Notes under the pieces: generated by a model | What the model was told of the DNA's origin: nothing | Seen by the model: only the letters and a program-made list of their open reading frames with translations | The model's database searches: none | Made by a program: the position numbers and the translations under genes | Shown: positions 22,130 to 32,910 of the stretch, in pieces | Layout of the letters: each line of letters begins with the position of its first letter | How positions within the stretch are numbered: position 1 is the first letter of the stretch | Source of the DNA: Notamacropus eugenii | Taxonomy: Eukaryota > Chordata > Mammalia > Diprotodontia > Macropodidae | Direction: 5' to 3' | Length of the DNA: 64,000 nt | Assembly (NCBI RefSeq): GCF_028372415.1 | Contig: NC_092872.1 | Span: 266,315,008-266,379,007, forward strand

Positions 22130-22300
22130 CAGAGCTGGAAGAAACCTTAGAGATGATCTAGTCTACCCACCCTCCACCCTTTACAAATGAGGACATTGGA
22201 GCCAAGAGAGGGGGATTGACTTATGCATGGTCACATGTGGAGGTGGCAGAGCCTGGGATCCAACTGGAAGCCTTGGATTCCAACCCCAGCCCTTCCCACT
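22130..22300 (-). mobile_element. MIR-type SINE, antisense
   Basis: 'gagctggaagaaaccttaga', 'ctttacaaatgaggacattg' and 'ggcagagcctgggatccaac' are complement blocks of MIR/THER. Confidence 0.6.
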
Positions 22301-22489
22301 GGGGCCCCCAGGCCAAATCCCCATCAGAAAGATTTCCCAGTCAAGCCAACAGGACAGATTCTCATTCTCCTAGAATGTATTGATTATAAGGTGATTGGAG
22401 TGTAGAATGAGCTGCCATTTTCCCTCCTGGGGCAATAACCCACAGACATGCTCTAGCTTTTAGAAATGCTGATGTAGCTGCTTACCCTT

Positions 22490-22618
22490 GCTTTCCCATT
22501 AGCCTGGGAGCTCCTTGAAGTCAGCAACTATTATTTTTCCTTTCCTTGTATCCCCAGCCCTTAGCATGGTGCCTGGCACAAAGCCAGTATTTGATAATAA
22601 TGTTTGTTGACTGACAAT
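22490..22618 (+). mobile_element. L2-type LINE tail
   Basis: 'cctgggagctccttgaagtc', 'cttgtatccccagcccttag', 'tggtgcctggcacaaag' and 'atgtttgttgactgac' are in L2 order. A run of 14 C lies just beyond it at about 22669-22682. Confidence 0.7.
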
Positions 22619-23029
22619 TTTAATGATGCCTGTTGGTTTTTACCAAAGTCACTTCCCAACACCCTCCGTCCCCCCCCCCCCCACACTTTCATTAAGCTCT
22701 CTCTTTTATAACAAAGGAAAAGAGCTTTTTAAAAAAATGGACAAAGCAACACGGCTGGCCTGCAATGTTTGAACCCACAGACTCCATCTTTTCTATGGAG
22801 AAGAGATGAGTCAGTTTCTTCATCCTCAGTTATATGAGAGCAGCAGGGTTCTGGCAGGTGACAGAGAGTGCTAGATTGGATTCAGGAGAGAAGTTAGGAC
22901 TACACAGAGATTTTACCCTCTACTTCCCTGAGGCTCTGGATACCTCCTGAGCTAGTGCAGCAGCTCATTCCCAGTAGGGAGACTCGGTTACCTCTCCTTG
23001 TCCTTGGTTGTCACTAGTCCAGCTAGTGA

Positions 23030-23190
23030 CATGGACAGAGCATGTCTTCATGGAATATATAGGCCTGCCTCTGATGGTCACTCCCTGTATGACCTTGGCT
23101 CAATCCTCTTCATTCTCTGAGCCTGTTTCCTCTTCTGTACAACAGAGAGGTTAAACTTTATGCCTCTGCGATAGCCTGTAGTACGCTGAA
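23030..23190 (+). mobile_element. MIR/THER-type SINE
   Basis: 'ccctgtatgaccttggctca' and 'tgagcctgtttcctcttctg' are the core. The head is weak. Confidence 0.55.
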
Positions 23191-23965
23191 AATTTTCAGG
23201 CCCTTTTCCAACACCAGCTCGATCAATTACTGAAGCAGGGCCAGTCACAAGGCTCATAGCTCAGTTATAATCTGTTGCAGGGGAGGGGCTGCCCACGGAA
23301 GACATCAACGGGAATGTCTGGTGGGCAGCTGGAGGGGAGGCCTGGAGAAATCCCTCTGCCTCAAAGAGAGAAGAGGACTCTGGATGCTCTCTTGGTCAAG
23401 AGAAAGCATCAGGCTAGGAATATTAGCTCAGAACAAAAAGCTGCTTCTTTACAGGGAGAGGAGCCTTTGACTTACACCTTTTCCTCTTGTACTCCTTACC
23501 ACCAGTTTACACAAAAGATCATCATAATTTGTGAATAGCAAATAAACCCATTTTTCCAAGCAAACAGCAAGCAGAAATCTGATAAGTTACACAATTAGAA
23601 CACACCGGAAAATATGCAAGAGGGAATGGAGGTCTCTGGATGAAGCAGGGTAAGCTCTTGACTCAAGCAAGAGAGGCCTTGGTTGCACCAGAGCAGAAAA
23701 TCCCTGAAGTCTCTGGGGAAGAAATCCAAAAATCCCGGACATGGTGAGGACCTGGCTTCTCCTCTCTGTCTTCAAGAGAGCCCTCCTCCTCCTCCTCCTC
23801 AGAGTTGGTGCCAAAGACAGCGTGAAAGCACAAGGGTCTCCCTCAAAGAATGAGATCCACCTCTCTTCTCCAAAGCTTTCTTGCCAACTCCACCTCCCCA
23901 GCAGACACAGAGTTCAGTTATCATTCTCTCCACTAATTAGGAGACTCATGCAAAATGCTCCAGGC
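23190..23965. other. Intergenic, nothing recognised
   Basis: Unique-looking sequence with a short CTC run at about 23781-23801. Frames at 23275-23538 and 23741-24067 are short, the second runs into a SINE, and neither is recognised. Confidence 0.5.
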
Positions 23966-23967
23966 CT

Positions 23968-24071
23968 AGGAGCAGTTAGGTGGTGCAATGGAGAGAGCAC
24001 CAACCCTGGTCTCAGTTCAAATCCAGCCTCAGATACTTCCCTATGCCCAAGTGCCTCCCTAAAATAAAAAA
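23968..24071 (+). mobile_element. Marsupial tRNA-headed SINE, short
   Basis: It begins 'ggagcagttaggtggtgcaa' and continues 'gagagagcaccaaccctggt', 'cagttcaaatccagcctcag' and an A-rich end. This is the standard marsupial SINE head, truncated at the tail. Confidence 0.8.
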
Positions 24072-24119
24072 ACTGCTCCAGGCTTGGCTAAAGACCTGTG
24101 CTTTATACACAAATATAAA

Positions 24120-24270
24120 CAGAACATAAGTAGTAATGTTATAAATGTGTTATAATTATTTATGTGTTATCAATGATGCTAATATAATAAATATAGTAAT
24201 GTATAAATTATATATGTTTATATAAATATTTGATATTATTTATACAATATATAAATAATCAGTTATTTTG
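24120..24270. repeat. AT-rich low-complexity stretch
   Basis: More than 80 percent A+T by eye, with TATAAATA-like units. It lies just upstream of the L1 copy. Confidence 0.7.
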
Positions 24271-24289
24271 ATAGTTCTGCCTAAAATAA

Positions 24290-25980
24290 TTTACTCATAC
24301 AGTGCCATACCAATAAAACTACCAAAAAATATTTTATAGTGCTAGAAAAAAATAAAATTCATCTGGAAGAAAAGGTCAAACATATCAAGGGACTTTGTTT
24401 TTTAAAAAAGTGAAAGAAGGTGGCCAAATCTCAAACTGTATTATAAAGCAGTAATCATCGAAACAATCTGATACAAGCTAAGAAGTAGAGTGGTGGACCA
24501 GTGGAATAAACTAGGTACACAAAACACAGTAGTAAATTGCCATAGTGATCTAGTGTTTCATAAATGCAAAGATCCCCGCTTTGGGACCAAGAATTCACTA
24601 TCTGACAAAATCTCCTAGGAAAACTGGAAAGCAGTTTGGACAGAAACTAGGAACAGACCAACACCATGCACCATATACCAACATAATCAAAATGGATACA
24701 TGATTTAGACACAGAGGGTGATACCATAAGCAAATTAGAGGAGCATGGAATAGTTTACCTGTCAGATCTATAGGTAAGGGAAGAACTTAAGACCAAATGA
24801 GAAATAAGGCAGATGTGAAAGGAGATAATTTTGATTACATTAAGTTAAAGAGCTTTTGCACAAACAAAACCAATGCAGACAAGATTAAAAGGAAAGCACA
24901 AAAGTGGGGGAAAATTTTACAGTGTTTCTCTGATGAAGGCCCCATTTCTCAAATATATAGAGAACTCAGTCAAATTTATAATAATACAGGTCATCCCCCA
25001 ACTGATAAATGATTAAAGGATATGAACAGGCAGTTTTCTGATGAAGAAATCAAAGCTAGATAGACATATAGACATGAAAAATTTCTCTAAATTTCTATTG
25101 ACTAGAGAAATGCAAAATAAAACAACTCTGAGGTACCGCCTCTTATCTATCAGGTTGCCTAATATGACAGAAAAGATAAATTACAAATGTTGGAGGCTAT
25201 GTGGAAAAATTGGGACACTAATAGACTGTTAGAGTTGTGAAATGATCCAACCATTCTGAAGAGTAGTTTGGAACTATGTCCAAAGGGCTATAAAACAGCA
25301 CTACAAGGTCTGTACCCCAAAGAGATAAAGAATATATATATACAAAAATATTTATAGCAGCTCTTTTTACGGTGGCAAAGAATTGGAAATCGAAGGAATG
25401 CTCATCAATTGGAGAATGATAACAAATTGTGGCATATGATTGTGATGGAATAGTATTGTGTTATAAGAAATAATGAGCAGTTTGGTTTCAGAAAAACCTG
25501 GGAAGACTTATTTGACCTGATGCAAAGTGAAGTCAGCCGAACCAGAAGAACATTGCCCACAGTAACAGCAATATTGTAAGGATGATCAACTGTGAATGAC
25601 TTAGCTGTTCTCAGCTAAGATCCAAGATGATTCTGAAAGACTTACGATGAAAAATGCTATTAATCCCCGGAGAAAGAACTGATGGTATCTGAATGCAGAT
25701 GGAAGTATGATATTTTTCGCTTTATTTTTTTTTATGGTTTTTCTTTGGACTATTTTCTTTCACAACATGACTAATATGAAAATATGTTTTGCATATTGGC
25801 ACATGTATAACCAATATAAAATTAACATGATAGGGAGGGAGGAGGGGAGGGAGGGAGGAGGGGAGGGAGGGAGGGAGGAAGGGAGGGAGAGAAGAGATAG
25901 TTTGGAATTCAAAATTTTTAAAAATGAATGTTAACATTTGTTTTTACATGTAATTGGGAAAAATATTATTCAAAAAGAAA
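24290..25980 (+). mobile_element. L1, 5'-truncated marsupial-type copy
   Basis: The copy keeps the end of ORF2 and the 3' UTR and finishes in an A-rich tail near 25970. Translated fragments match the L1 ORF2 C-terminus: FDYIKLKSFCTNKTN at about 24830-24875, REMQNKTTLRYRL at about 25104-25142 and CGKIGTL near 25200-25220. The frame is broken by many stops and shifts. The 3' UTR carries 'acaacatgactaatatgaaa' and a G-rich run. No clear target duplication was found. It is intergenic and inactive. Confidence 0.85.
25830..25896 (+). repeat. GGGA/GGAG purine repeat in the L1 3' UTR
   Basis: A tandem GGGAGGGAGGAG pattern with many GGG tracts a few bases apart, so a G-quadruplex is plausible on the + strand. 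G-rich tracts in L1 3' UTRs are known. Similar shorter tracts lie in the L1 fragment at 41341-41579. Confidence 0.85.
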
Positions 25981-26259
25981 AAAGGTCAGAGTCACCTCTA
26001 ATGTAGCTAAGTCTTCGCTGGAATGGAGTCCAGATAGTCACGTACATTAAAGGAGTTCTTAAATATTCAGATAATTGTATTTCAATGTCATTGGTTTTTT
26101 TCTGTCATCCTATGTATTTACTGTATGTATTTAAAAATACTATTCCAAGAAGGGGTCCTAAGGCTTCACCAGGCTGCCTTGGAAGAAAAAAGGCTAAGTA
26201 CCCTAAGTTGTGTTTGCTGCTAGAGCTGGCATGAAAAGATTGGGCTACAAATCCTTCAC

Positions 26260-26375
26260 TGTCTCTGTACTGTGGCTGTGTTATCCTGGACATGCCCCAA
26301 CCTCTCTGTTTCTGGGTCTGGATTAGACAGTCTCTATGATCCCTCCTATCTCTAGATCTTGTGAACCTAAGGAGG
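26260..26375 (+). mobile_element. MIR/THER-type SINE, diverged
   Basis: 'gtgttatcctggacatgccc', 'gattagacagtctctatgat' and 'tatctctagatcttgtgaa' match the second half of the family. Confidence 0.5.
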
Positions 26376-26379
26376 CAGT

Positions 26380-27555
26380 CAAATAGAGTGCATACATAGC
26401 CATAATATCCTTCCTTCTCATTCTTCCCCTCCCCGCCCCCATTCTAGGGATTCTATGGATCAGAACTGTCTCCAAAACCTTAGCTCCCAAATTTCTGCCA
26501 TTGTGTTTTCCTCTTTACCAGTCTGTCAGATGAAACATTTAACTCATCACTAAGGCATCTTAATTAAATAGCAATGCAAATAAACAGCCAAACCTTTCCC
26601 CCCCATAACCTTAAACTTACTCTCCCACAGATATACACTCAGTGAAAAGTGGTCTTATATAGGAATGATGTGTGGGGCACACAAAGCGTACATGTGGCCA
26701 TCTATCTACACATGAAAGGAGGCACATGACCAGGGTACTTGCAACCAGGAGCCACAACTCACACCCCCAAGCCTGCTAAGCTGCTGGTATTTTCTACTGA
26801 TACCGTCTGGTTTTTCTTTACCATTCTTTCCTCCATAAGAAGTTGCTTTTCACTTCAGCTAGTCATCAAGACTAGTTATTTTCAGGGTTAATGAATATCA
26901 TGACTGCCTCCAATGTCCTTTTTAGCTCATTCATCAGTTTCTTTAGGCACCTCCATCATCCACTGGGCAGTGCTGTGGTTCAGAAGCCTCTGCTTTTGTG
27001 ACTCAGCTAGTCCTAACGGAGATGATAAACTCATAGACCCTTTAAGGGAAGGGTGAGACTTTCCCCACTCAGGGAAGGCTGTAGTTACCCTCAATTAGCA
27101 TTTTCAGCTAATATTTAGGAGCCCTTTCTCTAGTCTTCTTACCCACTTTGTAACAAGAGGTATCTAAGCTGAAGTCAGATCTGTCCGTCTTAGAACTATT
27201 TTGTTAGCTGCTTCTCTTCTTTGAAACCTTTCTCTGCACTGAACTTCTCTTTAACTTGACTGTGCTGCCCTCTGCCGACTCCCCTGGATCCCTCAGTTCA
27301 ATTGTTACCTAATTTATAATCAGAAATCCACTTCAGCTCTTAGGGTTGATAAGGTAAATTCCTAAGGGCTCTGCTTTCTTAAACAATAAAGGGATTGAGA
27401 GACATTCTGGTAGGAAGACTAGTCTAACTTAGACCCCCAGAAGACTTCCTGTTCTATACAAATAGTATTAGCTGTCCTGGCTAGGGAATTCTGAGAAAGA
27501 TTATGACCTTTATCCCTCTTCCCCCTATCTCTTTGCTCTTTCTACAGATAGAATG
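26380..27555. other. Intergenic, nothing recognised
   Basis: No gene or clear repeat. A weak CTCF-like sequence (GGCAGAGGGCAGCA on the - strand) lies at 27263-27276. Confidence 0.5.
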
Positions 27556-27559
27556 CTGT

Positions 27560-28127
27560 AGGTAGTTTACCTAGACTTTTAGCAAAGCATCAAATGTAAT
27601 ATTCCATATTATTCTCATGGAAAATATAGAGACATATAGGCTAGATTTGGAACTGTTTCAATGATCAGATTCAGAAAGCAGTCGTTAATGATGCCATATT
27701 AACTTGAATGAAGGCCTCCAGGGAAGTATGCTTGGCCCTGAATGATTTGTAAAGCATAAGTGGCATGCTCATCAAATTTTCTGATGACACAAAGCTGCAG
27801 GGAATGGCTAACCCACTGAATGACAGAGTCAGGATCCCCAAATTTCTTAATAGCCTGTGGAGCCAGATCTAATAAGATGAACTTTATAATACAAGTACAA
27901 GATCTTTCATTTGGGTTCCAAAAAATCAACTTCATATGTATGTTTGTCTGAAACTAACAAACATCTATATCTGGTTTGTCTGAAATAGCTGTAAATATTT
28001 TCACCTACTGCAAGTCAACAGTGTGATGGTCAGCTGAGAAGTTAATGGAACCATAGGTTCCAGTGAGCACCAGATTATCCATAACTAGAGAGGTGACAGT
28101 TCCCTGCTATCCTTAGGTAGACCAATA
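27560..28127 (+). mobile_element. L3 (CR1-clade) LINE, part 1
   Basis: It matches the reverse transcriptase 3' half of L3: 'agacttttagcaaagcatca', 'tgacacaaagctgcagggaa', 'gaatgacagagtcaggatcc' and 'aatctaataagatgaacttt' type blocks. The copy continues after the inserted Tigger element at about 28932-29235. It is fully decayed. Confidence 0.75.
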
Positions 28128-28931
28128 CAGGCATGCCTCATTTTATTGTTTCACTTTATTATGCTGCACAGATATCTATTTATTTATTTTACAAAATGAA
28201 GGTTTGTGGTAACCCTCCATCAAACATGTCTATCGGCACCATTTTTACCAACAGCATGTGCTCACACCATGGCTCTGTGTCACATTTTGGTAATTCTAGC
28301 AATATTTCAAACTTTTTCATTATGATTGATCTGTGATCAGTGATGTTTGATGTTACTATTGTAACTGAAGGGAGAGGGAGGGTGGCACAAACCACACCTA
28401 TATAAGATGTTGAACTTAATCAATAAACATTGTGTGTGTTCCTGATCTGTTCTGTCTCTCTCTTTCTCAGGCCTCCCTATTCCTATAGGCACAACAATAT
28501 CAAAATTAGGCCAATTAATAACTTTAATAATGAATAGCCTCTAAGTGTTCAAGTGAAAGGAAGAGTCAATGTGTAAAATTTCACTGTTGTCTTATTTTAA
28601 AGAAATTGTCACAGCCACCCCAACCTTCAGCAACCACCACCCTGAGCAGTCAGCAGCCATCAATGTTGAGACAAGACCCTCCGCCAGCCAAAAAGTTGCT
28701 ACTCCATGCTGAAGGACCAGATAATGGTTAACATTTTTTGCAATTAAGTATTTTTAATTAAGGTACGTACATCGTTTTTTTAACATAACACTACTGCACA
28801 CTTAACAGAGTATAAATATAACTTTTTTACGTATAAGGAAACCAAAATAAAAAAATGTGACTCCCTTTCTTGTGATATTTGCTTTATTATGATGGCCTGG
28901 AATTGAACCTGCAACATTTGAGGTATGTGTG
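28128..28931 (+). mobile_element. Tigger-type (pogo/Tc1-mariner) DNA transposon, internally deleted
   Basis: The left end starts CAGGCATGCCTCATTTTATT after a TA, and the right end runs to GAGGTATG, the two terminal inverted repeats of the Tigger1 group. Inside are 'gaaggtttgtggtaaccctc', 'gtcacattttggtaattcta' and, near the right end, 'aagtatttttaattaaggta'. At about 800 bp it is far shorter than a full element, with most of the transposase gene missing. What remains near 28600-28730 is the region around the transposase 3' end. It is inserted into an L3 copy, so it is younger than L3. Confidence 0.85.
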
Positions 28932-29235
28932 CGTTCAGCTCAAGACACCATATTTTAGGTAGAATTTTGATAAACTAGGGAGGGCCCTTGGAAAAAGGCA
29001 AGCCTGGTGATGAATATCTTCTAGTTCGTTCCATAAGAAGATTGCTTTAGGAAGAGAGGAATTAGGAGGAAAGCATTAGAATTAGGATTAAGAATTAAGA
29101 GAAGAATTAGGATGCCCCTCCCTGGAGGCTTCATGCAGAGGCTGGGTGACCATTCTGGGCTAGGCTGTGAGTTCTTTTTTAGGTAGGAGTTGGAGTCCCT
29201 GGTGGAAAAAATTCCTTCCAACTCTGAAAAGCTGT
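28932..29235 (+). mobile_element. L3 (CR1-clade) LINE, part 2
   Basis: It continues the copy broken by Tigger: 'ccatattttaggtagaattt', 'ggaggcttcatgcagaggct', 'ggtgaccattctgg' and the end 'ttccttccaactctgaaaag', which is the L3 3' terminus. Confidence 0.75.
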
Positions 29236-29239
29236 GTAG

Positions 29240-29520
29240 AGAGTCAGATGTAGAATCAGGACGACCAGGCAAGTCAGTGAACTTCTGAGAGCTTCAATTC
29301 CCTCATCTGGAAACTGGAAGGAAACAAGCCCTTAGTATGCACTTAGTGTGCGAAGCTCTTTACAAATACCTCATTTGATCCATATAACCTGGGAGGTAAG
29401 ACGCTGTCATTACCTCTACTTCATAGTTGAGGAAACAGAGGCAGACAGGTTCGGGAGCTGCCTAAGCCTCCACAGCCAGTAAGTGCCCTGAGGCCAAATT
29501 TGAACCCAGGTCATCACCAA
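29240..29520 (-). mobile_element. MIR/THER-type SINEs, the main copy antisense
   Basis: A short + strand MIR piece (about 29240-29330) is followed by an antisense THER-type copy with 'gctctttacaaatacctcat', 'gttgaggaaacagaggcaga' and 'ccaaatttgaacccaggtca'. Confidence 0.65.
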
Positions 29521-29869
29521 GATAGGAAAATGGTTCGAGGCTCAAATGAGACTATTCCTGTCCAGAGCCCCATAAATGCCCAAGAAGTGGCAGGAGCAAG
29601 CACGGCAAATGTGATCAAAGGATCCTTATTATCTCCTAAGGAACAGCTCGGGAAGCTCTGTGGTGCCCATCACAGCCACCCTTAAAAGGGCAGGGCCTTG
29701 TCTTGGAGTTCTGATCTTTCTCTACTGTTGGCCTAATAATCAGACTTCAGTGCTGTCCAGGTTCTCATGTTCTACCAACCATCAAAGCTAGATTGAAGAG
29801 TCCCAGACCTGGGGTCAGCCTGCTCATCACTACCTGTGGGCTCTTGGACCAGCTTCTTCCCTTGGTCAG

Positions 29870-29990
29870 GCAGTATGGTACAAGGGAAAGAGGATGGGCC
29901 AGGTCCTCAATTCTAGTCCTGGCTGACTCACTAGACTCAGGTTTCTAAGGCCCCACCCACCCACAAATCTGTGATTCCTATGATCTCTCT
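29870..29990 (+). mobile_element. MIR/THER-type SINE, diverged
   Basis: 'gcagtatggtacaagggaaa', 'caattctagtcctggctgac' and 'tgtgattcctatgatc' follow the family order. The middle is missing. Confidence 0.5.
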
Positions 29991-30319
29991 GACTCAGAGC
30001 TTTTGTCATTTCTAAAATAGACATAATAATGGTTAAAATTTTATGAAGTGTTTTATGGTTTGGAAAGTACTTCACAAAGATCTTATTTTCACTAACAAAT
30101 TAACGAAAATCTATTTTCTTTCCTCCCATGTTGGGGGTGGGGGTTGGGAGGTGAGCTGGGAGAAATCCTTGTAACAAATATTCAGTTAAGGGAATTCTTG
30201 CATTGACCACGCCCCAACATTTGTTTCATTCTTTCCCGAGTCCATCCTCTCTCTGCCCAGATGCTTCATCCCGGTCCCCTGGAATCATGCACGGTCATGG
30301 ATGTTTGTAAGTCTTTCAG

Positions 30320-30502
30320 AGTTGCCCCTCATATCATTGAATCCCCACAATCACCCTGGGATGTGTGAACTGGTATAGGGAAATGGAACCTAGGGGCACT
30401 TAAAGGACTCTTCTAGGTTGTTACAGCCTAAGTATTCGAGGCAGAATTTGAACTCAGGTCTTTCTGTCTCCAAGTACAGTACTCTCTGCTGCCCCTCGGG
30501 CT
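30320..30502 (-). mobile_element. THER/MIR-type SINE, antisense
   Basis: 'ggcagaatttgaactcaggt' and 'ctgcccctc' are the complement of the tRNA-like head. The body is diverged. Confidence 0.6.
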
Positions 30503-30654
30503 GGTTGAGGGAGGTGACTTGTAAGCTTCAAAATACACTCGAAATTGGAGTTGTTCCTATTTCATAGAACCTTGTCAAAAGAACTCCTCCTTTTAGAAAC
30601 AAAGCAAGTGCCTCCCCCCAAGATCAGGCAGGTACTAAATGACAGGGATGGCTA

Positions 30655-31240
30655 GAGGACACACAGTGCACTAATGGACGGTTGGATTAGGACTCAGGAA
30701 GCCTCGACTTCAAATCCTGCCTCAGATACTTACTAGCCATGTGACCCTAGGCAAGTCACTTAACCCTTTTTGCCTCAGTTTCCTCATCTGTAAAACGGGG
30801 ATAATAATAGCACCTATTTGTTGTGAGGACCAAATGCATCTTCACAAAGCATTTAGCATAGTGCCCAGGGGCAGCTAGGTGGTACAGTTGATAGAGCACC
30901 AATGCAGGAGTCAGGACGACCTGAGTTCAAATCTCACCTCAGAAATTTGATACTCACTAGTTGTGTGACCTTGGGCAAGTCACTTAACTCCAGTTGCCTC
31001 ATTCTGGGTCATCTCTAGTCATCCTGATGAATATCTGGTCACTGGATTCAGATGGCTCTGGAGGAGAAGTGAGACTGGTGACCTGCACAGTCCTTCCTCA
31101 CTCAAAACAAAGTCAAATGCAAGTCATGTCATTATTTCTCTGATTTCATGGTCTTCTTTGGCAACGAAGGACGAACATATACACGCACAGCATAGTGCCC
31201 AGCCTATAGTAGGCTCTTAATAAATGCATTTCCTTCCACG
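30655..31240 (+). mobile_element. THER-type SINE split by a younger SINE
   Basis: The left part (30655-30868) runs from 'gattaggactcaggaagcct' through 'tgtgaccctaggcaagtcac' and 'taaaacggggataataatag' to 'catttagcatagtgcccag'. The right part resumes after base 31188 with the duplicated site and the tail 'cctatagtaggctcttaata'. The younger SINE is listed separately. Confidence 0.85.
30869..31188 (+). mobile_element. Full-length marsupial SINE with perfect 14-bp target duplication
   Basis: A 320-bp element starts 'gggcagctaggtggtacagt', carries the tRNA-like 'gagttcaaatctcacctcag' and 'gtgaccttgggcaagtcact', then a second non-tRNA body and an end 'tggcaacgaaggacgaacat' resembling RTE-mobilised marsupial SINEs. 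It is flanked by AGCATAGTGCCCAG at 30855-30868 and 31189-31202. The perfect duplication shows a fairly recent insertion. The body resembles the WSINE/WALLSI group of Australian marsupials, from memory. Confidence 0.9.
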
Positions 31241-32525
31241 CAGCAGAACTGGGCCTAGAGGATATGTTTGGTGAAGGCTATGAAACCAGGAATGGCCCCT
31301 GCCCTTCCCACCACAGCCCTTTGGCTAGGGAGGAGTGTCAAAGGCTGGAGAGGGCAGGTGGGAGTTGGGAAGGGGCTTCACTTGAGCCTCCTCATCAGGG
31401 CCTAGGTGCCACGCCTCTGTCATGAGCACATGCCCAGGACTGCCCCATGGTAAGAGTGTGGCAGCTGCAAAGAGGCCCCCACCCCGCCTACTGCTTGGTG
31501 GCTACAGCAGGCCGGCTGGGCTAGGGTCGACCACCAGGTGGTGCTATTGGACAAAAAGCAGCCCTCACACCTGAGCGGCAACTCCAGTATTGTGCTCGAT
31601 TCAACCTACAATGTCACAATCAATCCCTCTCTCATTCCCTCTCCTCTGTTCAAAAGACAGGCTCAGAGCTGGCCTGGTCCCACACACTGCAAAGGCAGTA
31701 AAACTGTGGTCCTTGATCTGGTCAAACTGGAACCACAGTGACTGATGATCAACATTTAGTGAGCACCTGCTATATGCAGGGCTAGGGAATCACAGGATTG
31801 GGACCCTCTGTAGCTCTCCCTCTGTGACTACTTTCCTAACTCCCACTTGCACTAATGGTGGGCCAGCTCCTCAGTGACTTCACTATGAGTTAATAACGAT
31901 AAAGTTAACAAAGCACTTTACATACGATGCTTCTGTTATCCTAATTTTACAGTCAAGTCAGCAAGCACTGATGAAGCACTGGATTCCAATTCTGGCTCTT
32001 ACTCCAAGGTTCTTGATGACTCCCAGCTCCAAGATGGCTCTTGACCCCTCTTGGGTTGGCAGAAGTCGCTGGATCCTCAGGCCCACTTTCACTGCTCACC
32101 CTCCAGATGCTGTAGCCAGCACCTAGAGATGGGCAGATGTAGGCCACAGGCAGGAACTGCCAGTAGGCTTTCGAGGAGTGAGCCTGGCAAATCCTTAAGT
32201 CCACTCTGATGGTGGCAAGCTTCCCAAAGGGAGAACCAAAATCTGGGCTAGGATCAAGTCTACCAAGCTGCCAAGGTCAGCGAATTAGTCAACAAGCATC
32301 CGCTGATCTGGAGTTCAAGTAAGAAAATCTGGGTGACCCTCCCCTGCCCAAAGCCAATGAAGAGCCTACTGGATGCAGAGACCAACAGTGACTCCAGAGA
32401 CCTGGGGGTGGGGGTATGGGGGGGTGGAAACGTGTCTCCCCTCCACCAGGCAGAGGTGGCAGACTCCAGGTAAGGACCAAGGCACAGGCTGTCGGACAAA
32501 GTCAGTGTTAGTGCCTTTACTTCAT
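31240..32525. other. GC-richer intergenic stretch
   Basis: Mostly unique sequence with a strong CTCF-like motif at 31531-31546. An old MIR-like fragment ('aacaaagcactttacatacg') lies near 31905-31960. Open frames at 31538-31741 and 31953-32204 are not recognised. Confidence 0.5.
31531..31546 (+). promoter_or_regulatory. Candidate CTCF binding site
   Basis: CCACCAGGTGGTGCTA matches the vertebrate CTCF core (CCACCAGGGGGCGCTA) at 14 of 16 positions. The two differences are T for G and T for C. It lies in the intergenic interval between JMJD1C and NRBF2. The motif is seen directly. Occupancy is unknown. Confidence 0.6.
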
Positions 32526-32529
32526 TACC

Positions 32530-32910
32530 ACCAGGGACAGGGCTATAAAATGGTGAGGTGATAAAAACTGAGCACCAAGGAAGTGAATATCTAACCCAGG
32601 CATGGGGCATACAAAGATAAAAAAGGAACCAGGCCGTGGTCTCAGGGACCTTTGGCTCCATCAGGAAAAACATTTACACATAGAAGTAATTACAAAATCA
32701 AAATCAATGCCTGGGGGAGAAAGTGCTAGCAACTGGGAGGATGGGTTGGGCTTCCCGGAGGAGGTGGGCTTTGAGGGAACTCAGAATTCAGAGGCAGAGA
32801 GGAGGGAGTGTTCCAGGAATGGCAAAAACAGCTCGGATCAGTGATGGAAGGATGTTTGCTGGAACTGTCAAGGAGAGCGCAGAAGGACTCATGTCCAGTC
32901 AGGCTGTGAT
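32530..32910 (-). mobile_element. L2-type LINE, antisense
   Basis: The + strand shows 'ggctttgagggaactcagaa', 'gagtgttccaggaatggcaa' and nearby blocks, which are the complement of the L2 3' region. The 137-codon - frame at 32260-32673 only partly overlaps it and is not a gene. Confidence 0.6.

Noticed and set aside
32260..32673. 137-codon - strand ORF
   Set aside because: No domain. It overlaps an antisense L2 fragment and shares its stretch with another long frame.
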